Shown here: positions 10,722-22,857 of the stretch, in pieces
How positions within the stretch are numbered: the first letter of the stretch is position 1
Layout: the number at the start of each line of letters is the position of its first letter
From: Ceraceosorus guamensis
Lineage: Eukaryota > Basidiomycota > Exobasidiomycetes > Ceraceosorales > Ceraceosoraceae
Reading direction: 5' to 3'
NCBI RefSeq assembly: GCF_003144195.1
Contig: NW_020290031.1
Location: forward strand, 132,635-196,634
DNA length: 64,000 nt
Position numbers and translations under genes: made by a program
Notes under the pieces: model-generated
The model's database searches: none
What the model was told of the DNA's origin: nothing
Seen by the model: the letters and a program-made list of their open reading frames with translations, nothing else

Positions 10722-12207
10722 CTCCGCGGGTACGCAGCTGCGAACTGATGCTCTGTAAGGCAGCGAAGGTCGCCCAATGGCTGCTGCTTTGGATAGCCTG
10801 ATCTGTTAGCTCGGTTTGGGCACCTGTGATGATCTGATGCTTGCGCAAAGTGTGGGGCTGAAGGTCGTGGAAGCGCAAGATAGCGAGTCGCAGCTGAAAC
10901 TCGGTGGGCCAAGAGCGACCGTCTGGTCTGAGTGGCGCTTGGACAAGAGAAGACTGGCTGAGACGGCTGCGCGCGGCGCTGTACGCGCGGTGAGACCGTT
11001 GTGCTGATGCTGTGAAACCGTCGCCGCTGACGGTTGCTTTGAGGCTGCGCTGCTACCCACGCTGCGGCACGTTCTGGCGAGGTAGGTTTGTGTGCCACTG
11101 ACGACTGTCGCTGTATACAGGTCGAAGTAGAGCAGAGAGCTGATATATGTCCTCATCAAAGATGCAGTCGATATCCAGGTGAAACAGGAACGTGCGGGTT
11201 GCTTGATCGAATTTGAAGAAAGAAGGGAATGTGAGCTCGTGTTCGACCAATACTCGATCGTGGCTTCGCTTTAAACATCATGCTGTACATCTTGCGTTGT
11301 CCAGCCGCGATCCTGAGCAGGCTCGATCGAGACTCTCATCAAATTAAACATCGGTCACCGACATACGCCCTATAGTCGGAGACTTTTGGGGCGCCATTGC
11401 CGACCAGTCGACGCAGTCAAAAAATGCTGCTAATATACAGCATGGCGCCATGAGAGGCGCGCTACGTGATGTGCGCATGTGATTGTGAGCGCCTTCTGCG
11501 GTGATGGTGCCTATAGGCGAGCTTTTCTTCGCGCCGCGCAGGCCGTGTCGGCAAGGCCGCGGCAATCTCGGTAGCAAGATTTGACTTTGATGTTAAGCCT
11601 GATTGAAGTCATCTGCTGCGTGTACATATACACGCAAGATGGGATGGCCTAGAACCGCTGCGCCCCAATCTGAGTCGAAACGGACGTGCTAGCCGCTGAC
11701 GCCTTTGGCGCGTAAGGAGCTTCTCAGCCGTATATGTATATCTGACGACGCCGTTCGGGCACTCGATCGCGATCGATCGAGCGCCATGTCTACTGTATAT
11801 CGCCGCGGTATTCTGAAACTCTTCTGACGGTCTTGTCTGGCATTCAAGGTATGGGAGCTGCATTTGCGGGTGCACCATCACGCCATGGGGGACTTTTCAA
11901 ATGCTTTGCTTCTGTAGGAAGGTCACATCCAGCAGCCAGCCTGCACGTCTCCGTCAAGCTTCGGGGCGCTTAATGAGGCCCTCCTTAGATCGTGGACTCC
12001 AAAGAGTCAAGAGTAGAAGAGGCTATATGCAGCTGAGCCCATCAGCGAGAAGTGTGGCGAGCCATTAAGTGATCCACTTGCCTGCTCGCCATGTATTCAA
12101 CTTCTCTAGCAGTTGCTGATCGTACTTCGAGCGCGAAGAAGGGCGACCCTTTCAGTCAGCAAGTCGAAGTGCCGATCGAACATCGATGAGGCCGTGCTCA
12201 AGAGCGA
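10722..12207. other. Intergenic region between two minus-strand genes
   Basis: This holds the promoter of the WW gene and the 3' region of the METTL3 gene. No frame has family motifs. A non-coding upstream exon for the WW gene could lie near 10800-11100 but is not demonstrable from sequence alone. No repeat or RNA gene was seen. Confidence 0.5.
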
Positions 12208-14033
12208 TCAACTCACTAGGCGATCACCTTTGAGCTGATTACCTAGCGTGATCCCTGCATTTGTAATTGGCACCATTGCGAGTCCGGACCAATCATCAGA
12301 AAAGTGTTAATGACATGAGCTGCACACATCGGACTCACATCCGGGCCTGGCGTTGTGCTTTCTACCAAAGAGTTCGATCTTCCTACCTCCAGGGCAGAGC
12401 CTCTCTATCAAGCCGTACAACTCGTCAGGTTTCCTGCTGGTGTCCCTTACTTCCGAAACAATTACGTCCGCACCAAGACCAGCATGAGCCCAGCTAGGAA
12501 CGGCGGATCGCGCTCCTGCAAGTTGAGCTGCCGGATAGATCTGACTCAGGTTTGAAAGCGGACTAGCAAGTTGTGGGGTCTCCTCTAAGTCTCTCAAAGG
12601 TTTGCGCTTCGCTCCGACCAGACAGTGCTCTTTGGTATGATTCAGCCAGTGTCCAGTCCGGCCGGTCCGAATCAGCCTTTGTGTTTGGCCAACCTTGACC
12701 CACACGAGCTCATCGACGCGAGCATAGCTACAGCAGACTTCGACTTGTCAGAAGTGGCAATGACGGGGTGGGCTGCTGCTCGATACCGGCTCACCCCCAC
12801 ATTGCAAGTAGCTCTCGGCCCAGCTCCATCGCTCTTCCGGTGACCCACAGGAAGATAAAGCCCTCATCTTGCAGTTGAGCCAGAGGCATTGACCTCATCT
12901 GATCGTCCGTCATTGTTCCGTACGGCAAACTATGTGGCGCACGGGTCGCACACAATCAGCTTCGATCTTCCGTCATATCGCGATGCCTCGGCACTGACCT
13001 CATGTGAATGTCCCATCTTCATGCGACGCGGAGCATTTATCAGTTTCATCATGTGTTCGAATGGCGTGGATGCCTTCCAGACCACTCACGGAGGATCGGC
13101 CAAGATAACGTCAACTTTGCCCAGCATGCTATAGTCAAAATCTCGTAGATCCACATCCATCCATTGTGGAGGCAGCTGCACTGGTGGGGCAGCCTCGCTG
13201 GCCACTCCAGGTCCGCCACCCCCACCACCTCCCCCATACCAAGTATGCGCGCCGACTTGCTGAAGGGCATGAAGAGGGTGCCGCACTGATGCCGTCTCGA
13301 AGAGTTGGGTAGCAGCTTCCGGGCCGGACTCATTTTCACCTGACACCAGACCCTCCGATACCGCTGCACGAGATGTTGGAGAAGCTCCTGCGTTGGCGGA
13401 GTCATAGACCTGGGGACAAGGTTCGCGCAGCTTGGAATGCCAGGCAAATGGGCTTGCGTCGCTGGATCGCACGGGACGAAAATGAAGATACTGAGGCGGA
13501 ATGAGAGAGCGGATTGCCGATCGGTCAGTCATTCGCTTCGTGGAAAGATCGTGGAAACGAGCCGCCGGCACGCACTTTGCATGTCGTCGTTCGATGGCAA
13601 GTATTGAGGTAGCTGCAGTGACCATAGCTGAGATCTGTCTGCGGATACATGACCACTTCAAAGTGCACCGACTGACACGTGAGCGCCTCCCCAGGTGCTT
13701 CCTCATGGCCGCTTCGCCAACTCGAGGCAGCTGCACAATCTGCAAGTGTCAAATGTTGACAAATCTCTTGATGTCGAGTGTCCGGAGCGGAGAGCTTGAA
13801 GCACCAGAGCAGGCTGATCAGACGAGTTGTGATGCGACTGTAGCCTCAGACGCGCCGGCTCACCAGTTCAGAAAGCAGACGAGTCTTCGCAGTGCGAGGC
13901 CTCAAGTACAAGGACGAAATCTCTTGCACCGCTGTGGCATGTCTATGATCAGGCAGAAGTTGCAAGGTCAGTGTGACATCAGCTCAAATCTTGGCCGAGC
14001 AGCGCGCAAGTGATCGACTCACTCAGTCGACAT
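12208..14033 (-). CDS. IME4: METTL3/Ime4-family mRNA N6-adenosine methyltransferase
   Basis: Eight exons chain in phase on the minus strand: 14033-14023, 13942-13864, 13794-13576, 13490-13090, 13016-12999, 12929-12795, 12727-12339 and 12254-12208. They total 1299 nt, or 432 residues. Two CCCH fingers precede the catalytic domain: C42, C50, C70, H74 and C90, C96, C102, H106 (core [20 protein letters not shown]). The MT-A70 domain has the catalytic DPPW at 235-238 in ADPPWDIHMSLPYGTM, then [46 protein letters not shown] and the closing GWITLGNQL. These match the METTL3 subunit, not METTL14/Kar4. The enzyme transfers methyl from SAM to adenosine N6 in mRNA, normally with a METTL14-like partner in the nucleus. 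A run of eight glycines lies just before the domain. Exon 5 is only 18 nt. The first two exons and start are less certain, because they rest on phase and weak N-terminal similarity. Confidence 0.9.
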
Positions 14034-15740
14034 GATGTTGCGATCCCTGCGCTCAGCGCCCCCTTATGTCCAACAGTTTGTCTGACTTAAGCGAGCGAGC
14101 GCAAGGTCGCTGGTGAATATGGTGTACGCCTGTCTCTCGATCGGCATGTTGCGGGGATGTCGTTGCGGCAGGCAAGGTACCCTTAGCACCTCACATCAAA
14201 GAGGTTACTTGTTCGTCCGAATTGGATGCTCGACCACTCAGCTCGTATCCACTCACTCACGACTCAACTGTTGCGTGCCTGCAGATTCATCAAACTTACG
14301 ACTTCCTAAGGCTACCTTCTCCACACATGTCATAGGGCCACGTGACGGACGGCAAACTCGGTGCGCCCGCCGCGGTCTCCGCGGCGGACCCAAGGCCGCT
14401 AAGGGGCACGCCGCACGGCGCTTGACGTCGCGCCGATTCACCATTCGCGTGCAGCATGCAAGCTGATAAGCTCCTGCCGCGCGGCTTGCCCACATCTGAT
14501 CGTAATGCCTTCCTTTCGCTCTCAGAGAACCGACTGACGATCTCAACAGTCGCATCCGTGCTCCTTCATTCTGCTGCCACTGTCCACAATCCTCAGTCCA
14601 GGACGTTATCTCGAGAAGGAAGAGGACCTCGATGCTTGGCAGCGTGAGTGACTCCAGCAACGTACGCATCGCGTGCGTGCCCTTGAATCGTGAATTCTTG
14701 TGGGCGTTGACCCAGCCCAGGAGCATGCATGATGCAAATTAAGCGAGGCTTTGGTGCAAGATCCTGCGCGCGGACGGCGTGCCTGACCGATGCCAGCAGC
14801 AGCAATTTCCGTAGCTGCAGCATCGCGGCCCCTCACACGCGCGTCTCATCAGGGTTCGAAGCTCCATGCACATCATGCACTTGAGCTATATATATATGCT
14901 GTAGCAGGTAGTCAGAGACGAGTTGTGCGGATGCATGGCTATTCCCACACCGGCAAGCGGCAACGAGTGGGGCCGCCTCAAGCACGCCACCATTTGTCTA
15001 CTTGACCCAACCCAGATGACAATATTAGCCGTGGCTGAACTCTTGGCTGGACTCTTAGATTGACTTCCGGTTGAGCTATGAAAGTCGTGTGGACGTTGGG
15101 CGAGCCACTCAATCAGGACTGCAGCACGCATAGCTCCATCTAAGGAGGCACGGCCGCAGAGAGTGTTGATGTGTGTACCGGTAAATCTTGGATGGCCGCG
15201 GAGCGCGACGTGCATGAAAGCTTTGGGGCTGTGCGCGGTATCGCTCGATCCTCGATGCTATGGCATCTTGACGCAGCGCATGCGCCAACTCTCTCATTTT
15301 AGGCGTGATCGTTTGGCAGCTCATGACCCGGCAGTCGGCTCGACGGATGCGCACCCCTGCTGGCTCGCAGCCTCTTTTCCGCCCGCGGCTGGCCTTTCAA
15401 GATACATGGATGCTGGACACACTTCCAAGGCGACTGCTGCAGCGCCTTGGAGTTCAGGGAGAGGGGAGTCTGGAAGAGGTACACCTCGCGCCCTCTCTAT
15501 ATACCTACATACAACACATGCACACACACATAAATGAGGCGAATTGGCAACGTCTCCATCAGCCACACCCGCGGCAACCATTACCAGCAATCACACCCTG
15601 CACTGCTTTGCAAGCTTCGCTGCCTTCTGGCTTAGCGTGGTCATTACATCTACCTAAACCTCGCATCAAGCCTCCTCTCATCACCCAAGCACTCGATACT
15701 TCTCCAAGAAGCGCCTGCATTTCCGCCAGCGCTCCCAGTC
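14034..15740. other. Divergent intergenic region
   Basis: This is the shared upstream region of METTL3 (-) and glutamate dehydrogenase (+). It contains copies of the dispersed motif at about 14252-14269 and 14681-14700, and a short TA run near 14890. A minus-strand frame at 14886-15250 has a coherent-looking stretch but no neighbours or splice chain, so it is not called. No RNA gene was seen. Confidence 0.45.
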
Positions 15741-18700
15741 ATGTCTACTCCACTGGTTCCAACCATATCGCCCCCGGGCGAGCCAATATCCAAAGCGGAG
15801 TCCGGCCTATCCAGCTTGGCCAACGTCAGGTCCGCACTACTCTCGGTGCCTGGTAGCAATGGCAGCCCTAGACCTACGACGCCAGATCACATTTTGGCAA
15901 ACACCACTGGATACACGGACACAGTATTTGAGGGCAAGAGGGATCAAGCTGCTGCTGTTACAAAGCTATTGAAGGACAAAGGCTTCATCCCGCCAGACCT
16001 CGTCGATGCTGAAGTGCAGTGGTTCTATCAGTGAGTCATAGACAGCGGAGATGGCGCGAGGCAGAGAATGAGGAACAAGTTTGAGCAGATATTCGGGACC
16101 TCTCGAGTGGCACACAGATGATGCTGACACGTCTGTCCGCTCTCCTCGTTGCGCAGAAACCTGGGCATAGACGACACTTATTTCGCTTTGGAGACGATCG
16201 AGACGATCTCAGATCACGTCTTGGCTCTATTTGGCGCCAAAATCCAAGCTTACACCAAGCACAGCAAGGATCTTGTGATCGATTTGGAGCACGCCACTGA
16301 GGGCGGAGCTGTTTTCATTCATTCCAGCAAAGCAGGCGAGAGCCAAATTGGTGGCCCTCAGTGGGAGCGCAGGTGAGCCCCAAACGGTCAGGTGGCTTAA
16401 GAATCAGTACTGACGATGCGTGCCCCTTTCGTTTCGTGCCTGCTCTCGTGATCGCAGGATCGATGCAACTTATTTAGACAAGTCGTCCGTCTCCAAGGCT
16501 TATAGGCTTGAGACCTATCGAAGTGCCGGGAGCGTCTCAGCTCAATCCAAGCAGCAACTTCGCTGCTACTTTTTGGCTCGATGCAACTTCGCACAGCCGG
16601 TGCCAAGCCCCAGTTCTGCAGAGTACAGCGACATCACAAAGGTGGGGGATAAAACTTTCCTTACCAAAGCGAGTCCTAACACCCTAGAGATCTATCAGAC
16701 GGTGATGGACGAGGTGCTAAGGCGTCACGGACCAGTCATTGAAATGTATGAGGTCGAAGGCTCTCGCGAGCGACGAGTGGTCATTGGTTATAGGATGGGC
16801 ACGACTACAAGCTACTTCAGCGCCTTGTCAGACCTATACCACTTCTATGGTCTCTTTAGTTCACGCAAGTACGTCGAACAGTTCAGCAACGGGGTCACGA
16901 TCATCACAATCTATTTGAACCCTTTGCCGGCATCGAAGAGCCCGCCGATCGAGCTGTCTATCTACCAGGTCATCAAGGAAGCATCGTTGATCTACGTGCT
17001 GCCAGACAACCCCTTCTTCGCCCCTGGATCCGCCGACCACGCAGTCCAAGAAGCGGCATATGCCTACTGTGGCTGGCTCTTTGCTCAACATTTCTGCAAC
17101 AGGCTTGGTCAGGCTTACCAAGCGTTGCGCAATGTTCTAGATGAGGCTAATCCGGCGCACGCCTCCATCCTGAACGACATCAAGCTCCGCTTCCGTGAAG
17201 AGACTTTCACACGCCAATCTATCCAGGAGGTGATGCAGTCACACCCGGATCTCGTAAGGCTACTCTACGTTCACTTTGCCAATGTCCACTATCCAGGTGG
17301 TGCAGATGATCACGAGCTGGTACCAACTCTCAGCTACCAGAGATTAGTCAAAGAAGAGGTGCTCAACGATGGGCAGATGTACGATCGTATCCGAAAGGCA
17401 GCTGCTAACCAGCATGAACTGCAAGTACTCCAAGCTTTGCTGTTCTTCAACAAGGCCGTATTGAAGACAAACTTTTACACGCCAACGAAGGTCGCTCTAT
17501 CTTTCCGTCTGGACCCTGGCTTCTTGCCGGAAGCAGAATATCCCAACAAGCCTTACGGAGTGATTTTTGTTGTCGGCTCCGAGTTCCGTGGCTTCCACGT
17601 CCGCTTCGCTGACGTCGCTAGAGGCGGTATTCGAATCGTGCGAAGTCGCAATCGCGAGAACTACAGCATCAACCAGCGAACTTTGTTCGACGAGAACTAT
17701 GCCCTAGCGAGTACGCAGCATCTGAAGAACAAGGACATTCCGGAAGGCGGAAGCAAAGGTACCATCTTGCCAACTCTCGAGGCAGACCCCAAGCTCGCGT
17801 TCGAGAAATACATTGACGCGCTGCTCGACATCCTGATCAAGGGGCAGACCCCTGGTGTCAAGGAAGAAATTGTGGATCTGCTCGGTAAAGAAGAAATCCT
17901 GTTCCTTGGTCCCGATGAAGGCACTGCGACTTTCATGGATTGGGCTGCCGAGCACGCTCGCGACCGTGGCGCACCTTGGTGGAAGTCTTTCACCACCGGA
18001 AAGACAGCCGCAACGCTGGGTGGAGTGTAAGTTGATGTGAGGAACGTGTTGTGACGAGTCTGTCCCTAATTCGCCCCTCTTTCGACCGTCGCAGACCTCA
18101 TGACACTTATGGCATGACGAGTCTCTCTGTTCGGCAGTATGAGCTTGGCATCTTGCGAAAGCTCGGCTTGAAAGAGGAGACAGTGACCAAGGTACAGACT
18201 GGTGGTCCGGACGGAGATCTCGGCAGCAATGAAATCCTGCTGTCGACTGCCTCCACAGTGACGATCATAGACGGCTCTGGCGTACTGCATGATCCCAAGG
18301 GAATCGATCGACGAGAGCTCATTCGACTAGCGAAGGCACGCCAAATGATATCAAGCTTCGACATCACCAGACTTTCTGCTCAAGGGTACCGCATCCTGGT
18401 GGAGGAGAATGACGTTCGTCTGCCAACAGGCGAGATCATCACCGATGGAATGTCGTTCCGCAATTCGGCGCACCTGCGATACAAGGCGGATATGTTGGTC
18501 CCTTGTGGAGGCAGACCCGAGTCAATTAACATTTCCAATGTCGGTCGATTGTTTGATGCAGACGGAAAGCCCCTCTTCAAGTACATTGTCGAGGGTGCAA
18601 ACCTCTTCATTACAAGGCAGGCCAGGCTTGAGCTCGAGCGCAAAGGCTGCATCCTCTATCCGGACGCTAGCGCCAACAAGGGTGGCGTTACATCCTCCTC

Positions 18701-19187
18701 GCTTGAGGTCCTGGCCGGCTTGTCGCTTACAGATGAAGAGTACACGCGCAGGATGATGTTCACCAACGGAGCCCCATCTTCCTTCTACAAGAGCTACGTG
18801 GCAGATATTCAGCACGTCATCATTGGCAACGCCGAAAAGGAATTCGAAGCGATCTGGCGCGAAGCTGAAAAGACGGGCAAACCTCGTTCGGTGCTGTCCT
18901 CTGAGCTTTCTCTTGCCATCAACACTCTGTCCGACGAGTTGGCGGCTACGGACCTCTACGATAATCTAAACATCAGAACGGCTGTGCTTAGTCACGTCTT
19001 CCCTAGAACCTTGCTGGAGAAGGTGGGTTTGGAAGAGCTCACGCATAGAGTACCTGATCAGTATCTCCGAGCAGCGTTTGCGGCGTTCTTGGCAGCCGAC
19101 TTTGTCTACACTAGAGGTCCTTCAGCAAGTCATGTCGCCTTTTACAAACACGTCGCCTCCCTATCGTCGGGCAAGTCCGCGCACTAG
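15741..19187 (+). CDS. GDH2: NAD-specific glutamate dehydrogenase (large fungal type)
   Basis: Four exons, 15741-16030, 16157-16372, 16458-18026 and 18095-19187, join in phase to 1055 residues, close to the ~1090 of yeast Gdh2. The enzyme oxidises glutamate to 2-oxoglutarate and ammonium with NAD+, a catabolic step for using amino acids as carbon or nitrogen source. The long N-terminal region typical of this class is present. The catalytic lysine motif PEGGSKGTI is at about residue 600, and the last junction restores GGVPHDTYGMTSLSVRQY. The Rossmann dinucleotide segment has GGPDGDLGSNE at about 730. YIVEGANLFIT and the closing DASANKGGVTSSSLEVLAG are also intact. All introns are GTGAGT/GTGAGC/GTAAGT type with CAG acceptors and lengths of 68-126 nt. 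I see no defect. The start codon is the first ATG of exon 1 and follows a C/T-rich leader. Confidence 0.95.
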
Positions 19188-20327
19188 ATGCTTCACTACG
19201 AAGCTCTCTTTACCCGAAGGTGCTCGGCGCAACGTACTATCCTGGCAGACTTGCGACTTGAACGTGGTCCGCTGCCCTTTCCAGTACTCGATAGATTGTT
19301 TCACGTAATTTTCACAAGCTCGCAACTCGACGCAGAAGCGCAATCGATGAGAAGTGTCTCCCTTGACGCATCGTCGTTGTTGTGAGCGGGGATCACTTGT
19401 TCGTCGTGGGAGGTGTCGAGTGCAGTAGAACTTGGCGCGCAGGTTGGCGAGCCTCTGCGGCATCGAGAGCGAGTGCTTGCGCTGCAAGTGCCAGGACGGA
19501 GTCCCCTGCCCGCTACTTGGGATGGTGTGATATGGATTGCAGTAATCCATGGCCATGTCGATCTCTGATCATCGTCCAAAGCCCATCGAAACAAGAAGGT
19601 CAAATCAATCCCTCGCGCTAGAGCAACAAACATGCTCACTCTTCCGAGTTTTCTTGAAACGAGGCTGTGCAAAAGACGCCGCTCTGCATGCATAACGCAA
19701 CACGAATAATGCTCACAATAACAGACTGCAGCAGCATATGGATGCGCGCGGCTCCTCCTTTTCTCGTCGGCACGCGCCTCTTTCGCGGCTGCAGCAGCAG
19801 CAGCTAGCATGCCTGCGTCGCGATTCGCGGCTGCTGTTGCAGCTACAGTACGCGTACACAGAGGCGAGGTGCCGAACGCCGTGCAGTAGGGCTGTGCACC
19901 ATGCCACGGCGGGCGGCAGGACATCGGCGCGTGCCCTGTACAAGGCGCGCGTGTTGGATCAGAGATCCATGCGTGCTGCTATAGCTTGGCTGCAAGAGCT
20001 TAAAGAGGAAAGGGGGTGGTGACACCGGCGTCTCTTGGGTTTTGCTACCAACACTTCCCTCGGACTCATCTAGCCTCAAGGCCTGCTCCAACACAATCTA
20101 CATCTTTAGACGCATCTCTTAGACAGGACATTCTTACGCACGAAAGCTGAACGACGAATCTTCTTGGAAGCTGGCACGCGACATTGATCAGTTCACCTCT
20201 GCGATCACGGCTGCTCTACCTGATCCGGTGCTCTTCAACCAGCTCTTCTGCCTTTCACTGCCGAATCCTAGAGAACTTTTGACCCGCCAAGGCACTGCAA
20301 ATCGACCAAGCGCTCAATCTTGGAAAG
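19188..20327. other. Intergenic region between tandem plus-strand genes
   Basis: This is the 3' region of glutamate dehydrogenase and the promoter of the M50B-like gene. A CAG-rich patch (about 19790-19840) gives Gln/Ala-type frames without homology. No gene, RNA or repeat array was supported. Confidence 0.5.
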
Positions 20328-21837
20328 ATGCTGGATTGGTATAGTTATCCGGCATCCAGAGGCATCCTCTACGAGCCGCTGGAACGAAGGGCATCTCGCA
20401 TCACGCCGACGGCCGATCAACGCACGCTCATCATCGTAGCTTGCGTTTACGCAGTAGTGATAGCCATCATCTGGCATGTGCCATACATCAAGCTCGTCAT
20501 TTATCCCTTCAAGCTCTTGACTGTGGCATTTCACGAGTTTGGACATGCAGCCGTCGGGCTGTGTACGGGCGCCAAGATTGAGAGCATCGAGCTGGATCCG
20601 AACGAGGGAGGAGCTACGAGAATGAGAGGGGGTGTGCCTTGGCTCACCCTTCCTGCTGGATATCTGGGCAGCTCTTTCGTCGGAGCGGCACTCATCGCTT
20701 GCGCGTTCGACATCAGAGCTAGCAAAGTCGTCACCTTTGGTGAGTGGGCGCGCAACAGGGAAATCCGAAGGCTGCGGTGCATGCGCTCATCACGATGCAT
20801 CCGCGCGCCGTCCTACTAGTCCTGGCGGCGTTCTTTTTGCTGACCTTGTGGTGGGCGAGGAGGGATTGGTTGTGAGTGCGAAGCGCTTTGGTGGCTCTCG
20901 CGACTGTCGCATGCGTAGGATCATGGCAGGCACGGCTCTGTAGGGGCCACATTTGGAAGCGCTGACGATGAATGCTGTTCATCTCGCCACTGACTTGATC
21001 CTGCTCAGAACATGGGTGCTCTTGATTGTGAGTTACCGCGTGTTGCATTGCACGCATGCATCTGGATGTCGCTCATGCCTGTCGCCTGTTTGTTTTGCTT
21101 CGCAGTGCATGGCTGGTCGTGAGTATCAAATGTGACACACTTCGGCTTCACGCTGCTGTTGCTCAGGTACCTTACCATCCACGCTCTGTGCCTGCAGTCA
21201 TCGTGGGATTCTGGTTCATCGCGAACGGAGTAGCTTTGCAGTTTTTGGTCCTCTTCATCGTGAGTCTGCGGCCAAGACAGAGCTCACTTCTTGCTCGGCG
21301 ACTGATGGACACCGCATGTATGCCTTTGCTCCAGGGCGTCATGTCATGGTGAGTGTAAGACTGCTAATCGACAAGCTGGCACGACCTGACCAATCGCTCT
21401 TGGTCCCACCCCGAAATTTGTCCCTCGATAGTCTGTGAGCGCAGATGCTTGTGAGCCACCCCGATCATGAAATTCCTGACTGACGCCCGCCCATTTTCGG
21501 TCCTGCGATGATCAGGTACTCACTGTGGGATATCTGCGACGACCTCATTTTCCGCAAGGTCAACGAATCGGATGCAACTGCTTTCGCAAAAGTGGTCGGA
21601 TGCTTCCCTCCGCAGCTGTGGGGAGTCTTGTGGCTTATCATTTCCTTGGTGTTTTTCGCTGCGGGCATTATGTGAGTCAAAAAGCCCTGCCCTGGCCAGT
21701 GGCAAGTCGTCGGCTTCCCTTGCAGTTGAAGCTGATGAGATTGAGCTTTTCCCCTTTTTAATCGCAGCATCGGCATCGTTGCATTCAAGGATCCGCTGTC
21801 CGAACAGAGAGCCGACGACTTCTTGAACACTCGATAG
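20328..21837 (+). CDS. Peptidase M50B-like multipass membrane protein
   Basis: Eight exons (20328-20739, 20820-20871, 21009-21027, 21106-21118, 21198-21259, 21335-21348, 21516-21671, 21768-21837) join in phase to 798 nt, or 265 residues. The zinc-binding motif HEFGH is at residues 69-73, in a hydrophobic segment (LLTVAFHEFGHAAVGL). Around it are about six membrane helices, including VLAAFFLLTLWWARRDW and VGFWFIANGVALQFLVLFI. A conserved loop YSLWDICDDLIFRKVNESDA precedes the last helices. This layout matches the fungal/plant M50B-like family, whose role is not established. The HExxH site suggests intramembrane metalloprotease chemistry. Exons 3, 4 and 6 are 19, 13 and 14 nt. They are supported because omitting any one breaks frame or the continuous helices. 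The two long introns (137 and 167 nt) are the least certain, and alternative acceptors in them are possible. Confidence 0.85.
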
Positions 21838-22857
21838 GCTGACGCGCGGAGTGTCGCTCTTCACCGTGCGTCAGAACTATGTTGACCTCGAATCCGAGAC
21901 CTTCAGACTTGGTCTATCTCATTTGCTCTGTGTGAAAGCGGCTCGATCATAATGTAGACAGTAAATACCTCATGCACGGACAATCAGGATTTGTACATCT
22001 CTCCCGTCATCGGCGGGCATACGCGCGCGTAGATTGTGTACGCCTTCTGGGGCGAGCAAACCCTGCGCAAAAGACGAAAGCTGCTTTGACCTTGTCCACC
22101 TTGACAGACACAGCGATGTACGAGTCCAGGTAGCTGTGCTCGCACTAGCGATGGTGTTACTTTAGGCTGCCGAAGATCAGTCAGCCATCAGCTAGCGTGA
22201 CATAGCTAGTCTTGTCGTGTGTGTCAATGATGAGTGATCGAGCGATCTGCGCGTCGTCTCCGCTTTATCCGCAAGACGCCATGCTTGCTCTCGCGTATAC
22301 ATGATGCTGTCCAGCGGAAGTATACGCGCGCCACCTGTCCCATCCGCAAAAGCAAAAGATCCGAACGAGATCCGAAAAAGCTCGCGCGGCAGCGAGCCAC
22401 GAGCGCATCATGAAGTACGGCTCGCCATCGAGCATCTTTCACGCTCATGCTCGTCCGTGGCTTTAAAGCACATCGTTGCTGGTACTCGTTCGTTCTGGAG
22501 CAAATTACAGATAAAGGACGGCGAGTGCATAGCAGCGAAGCAGACACCTTGCAGCTCCGAACCCAGACTTCACTTTCTTGGTCGGCTGCGGGCTCGGCTG
22601 CGAGGGCAATGGTGGGCGTGAGTGGGTAAGTTATGGACCGATCGACGCTACTGCGCACGTCATGCCATGACCCCGGGGCATGACGAGTCAGGGAACAGTC
22701 AAGATGGTATAAATGGGTGGTATGGATATGACGAGAATAGTGAAGGGCCCTCTCTTCCAAATACATCCAGACAAGGGCCTGCTTCTCTTGAAGAGACGAT
22801 CACGCTCGCCGATACCAACCCGTTTTGCCCTCCTCGTCAGTCACGAGTCCACTCACA
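21838..22857. other. Intergenic region
   Basis: This is the 3' region of the M50B-like gene and the promoter of the alpha/beta hydrolase. Frames on both strands are short and compositionally random. No motif cluster, RNA gene or repeat array was found. Confidence 0.5.

Noticed and set aside
14886-15250. Minus-strand stretch with ankyrin-like flavour (AFMHVALRGHPRF ... NTLCGRASLDGAMRAAVLIEWLAQ)
   Set aside because: It reads like protein for about 50 residues but is bounded by stops, has no second ankyrin unit and no convincing splice partners. A relic exon or chance remain possible.
19301-19924. 207-codon minus-strand frame after glutamate dehydrogenase
   Set aside because: Composition (Cys/Arg/Thr/Ser mix and Ala runs from CAG repeats) is that of non-coding shadow; no motif or homology seen.
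22224-22766. 180-codon minus-strand frame before the hydrolase
   Set aside because: No start context, no motif, random-like composition; the region reads as promoter and spacer DNA.
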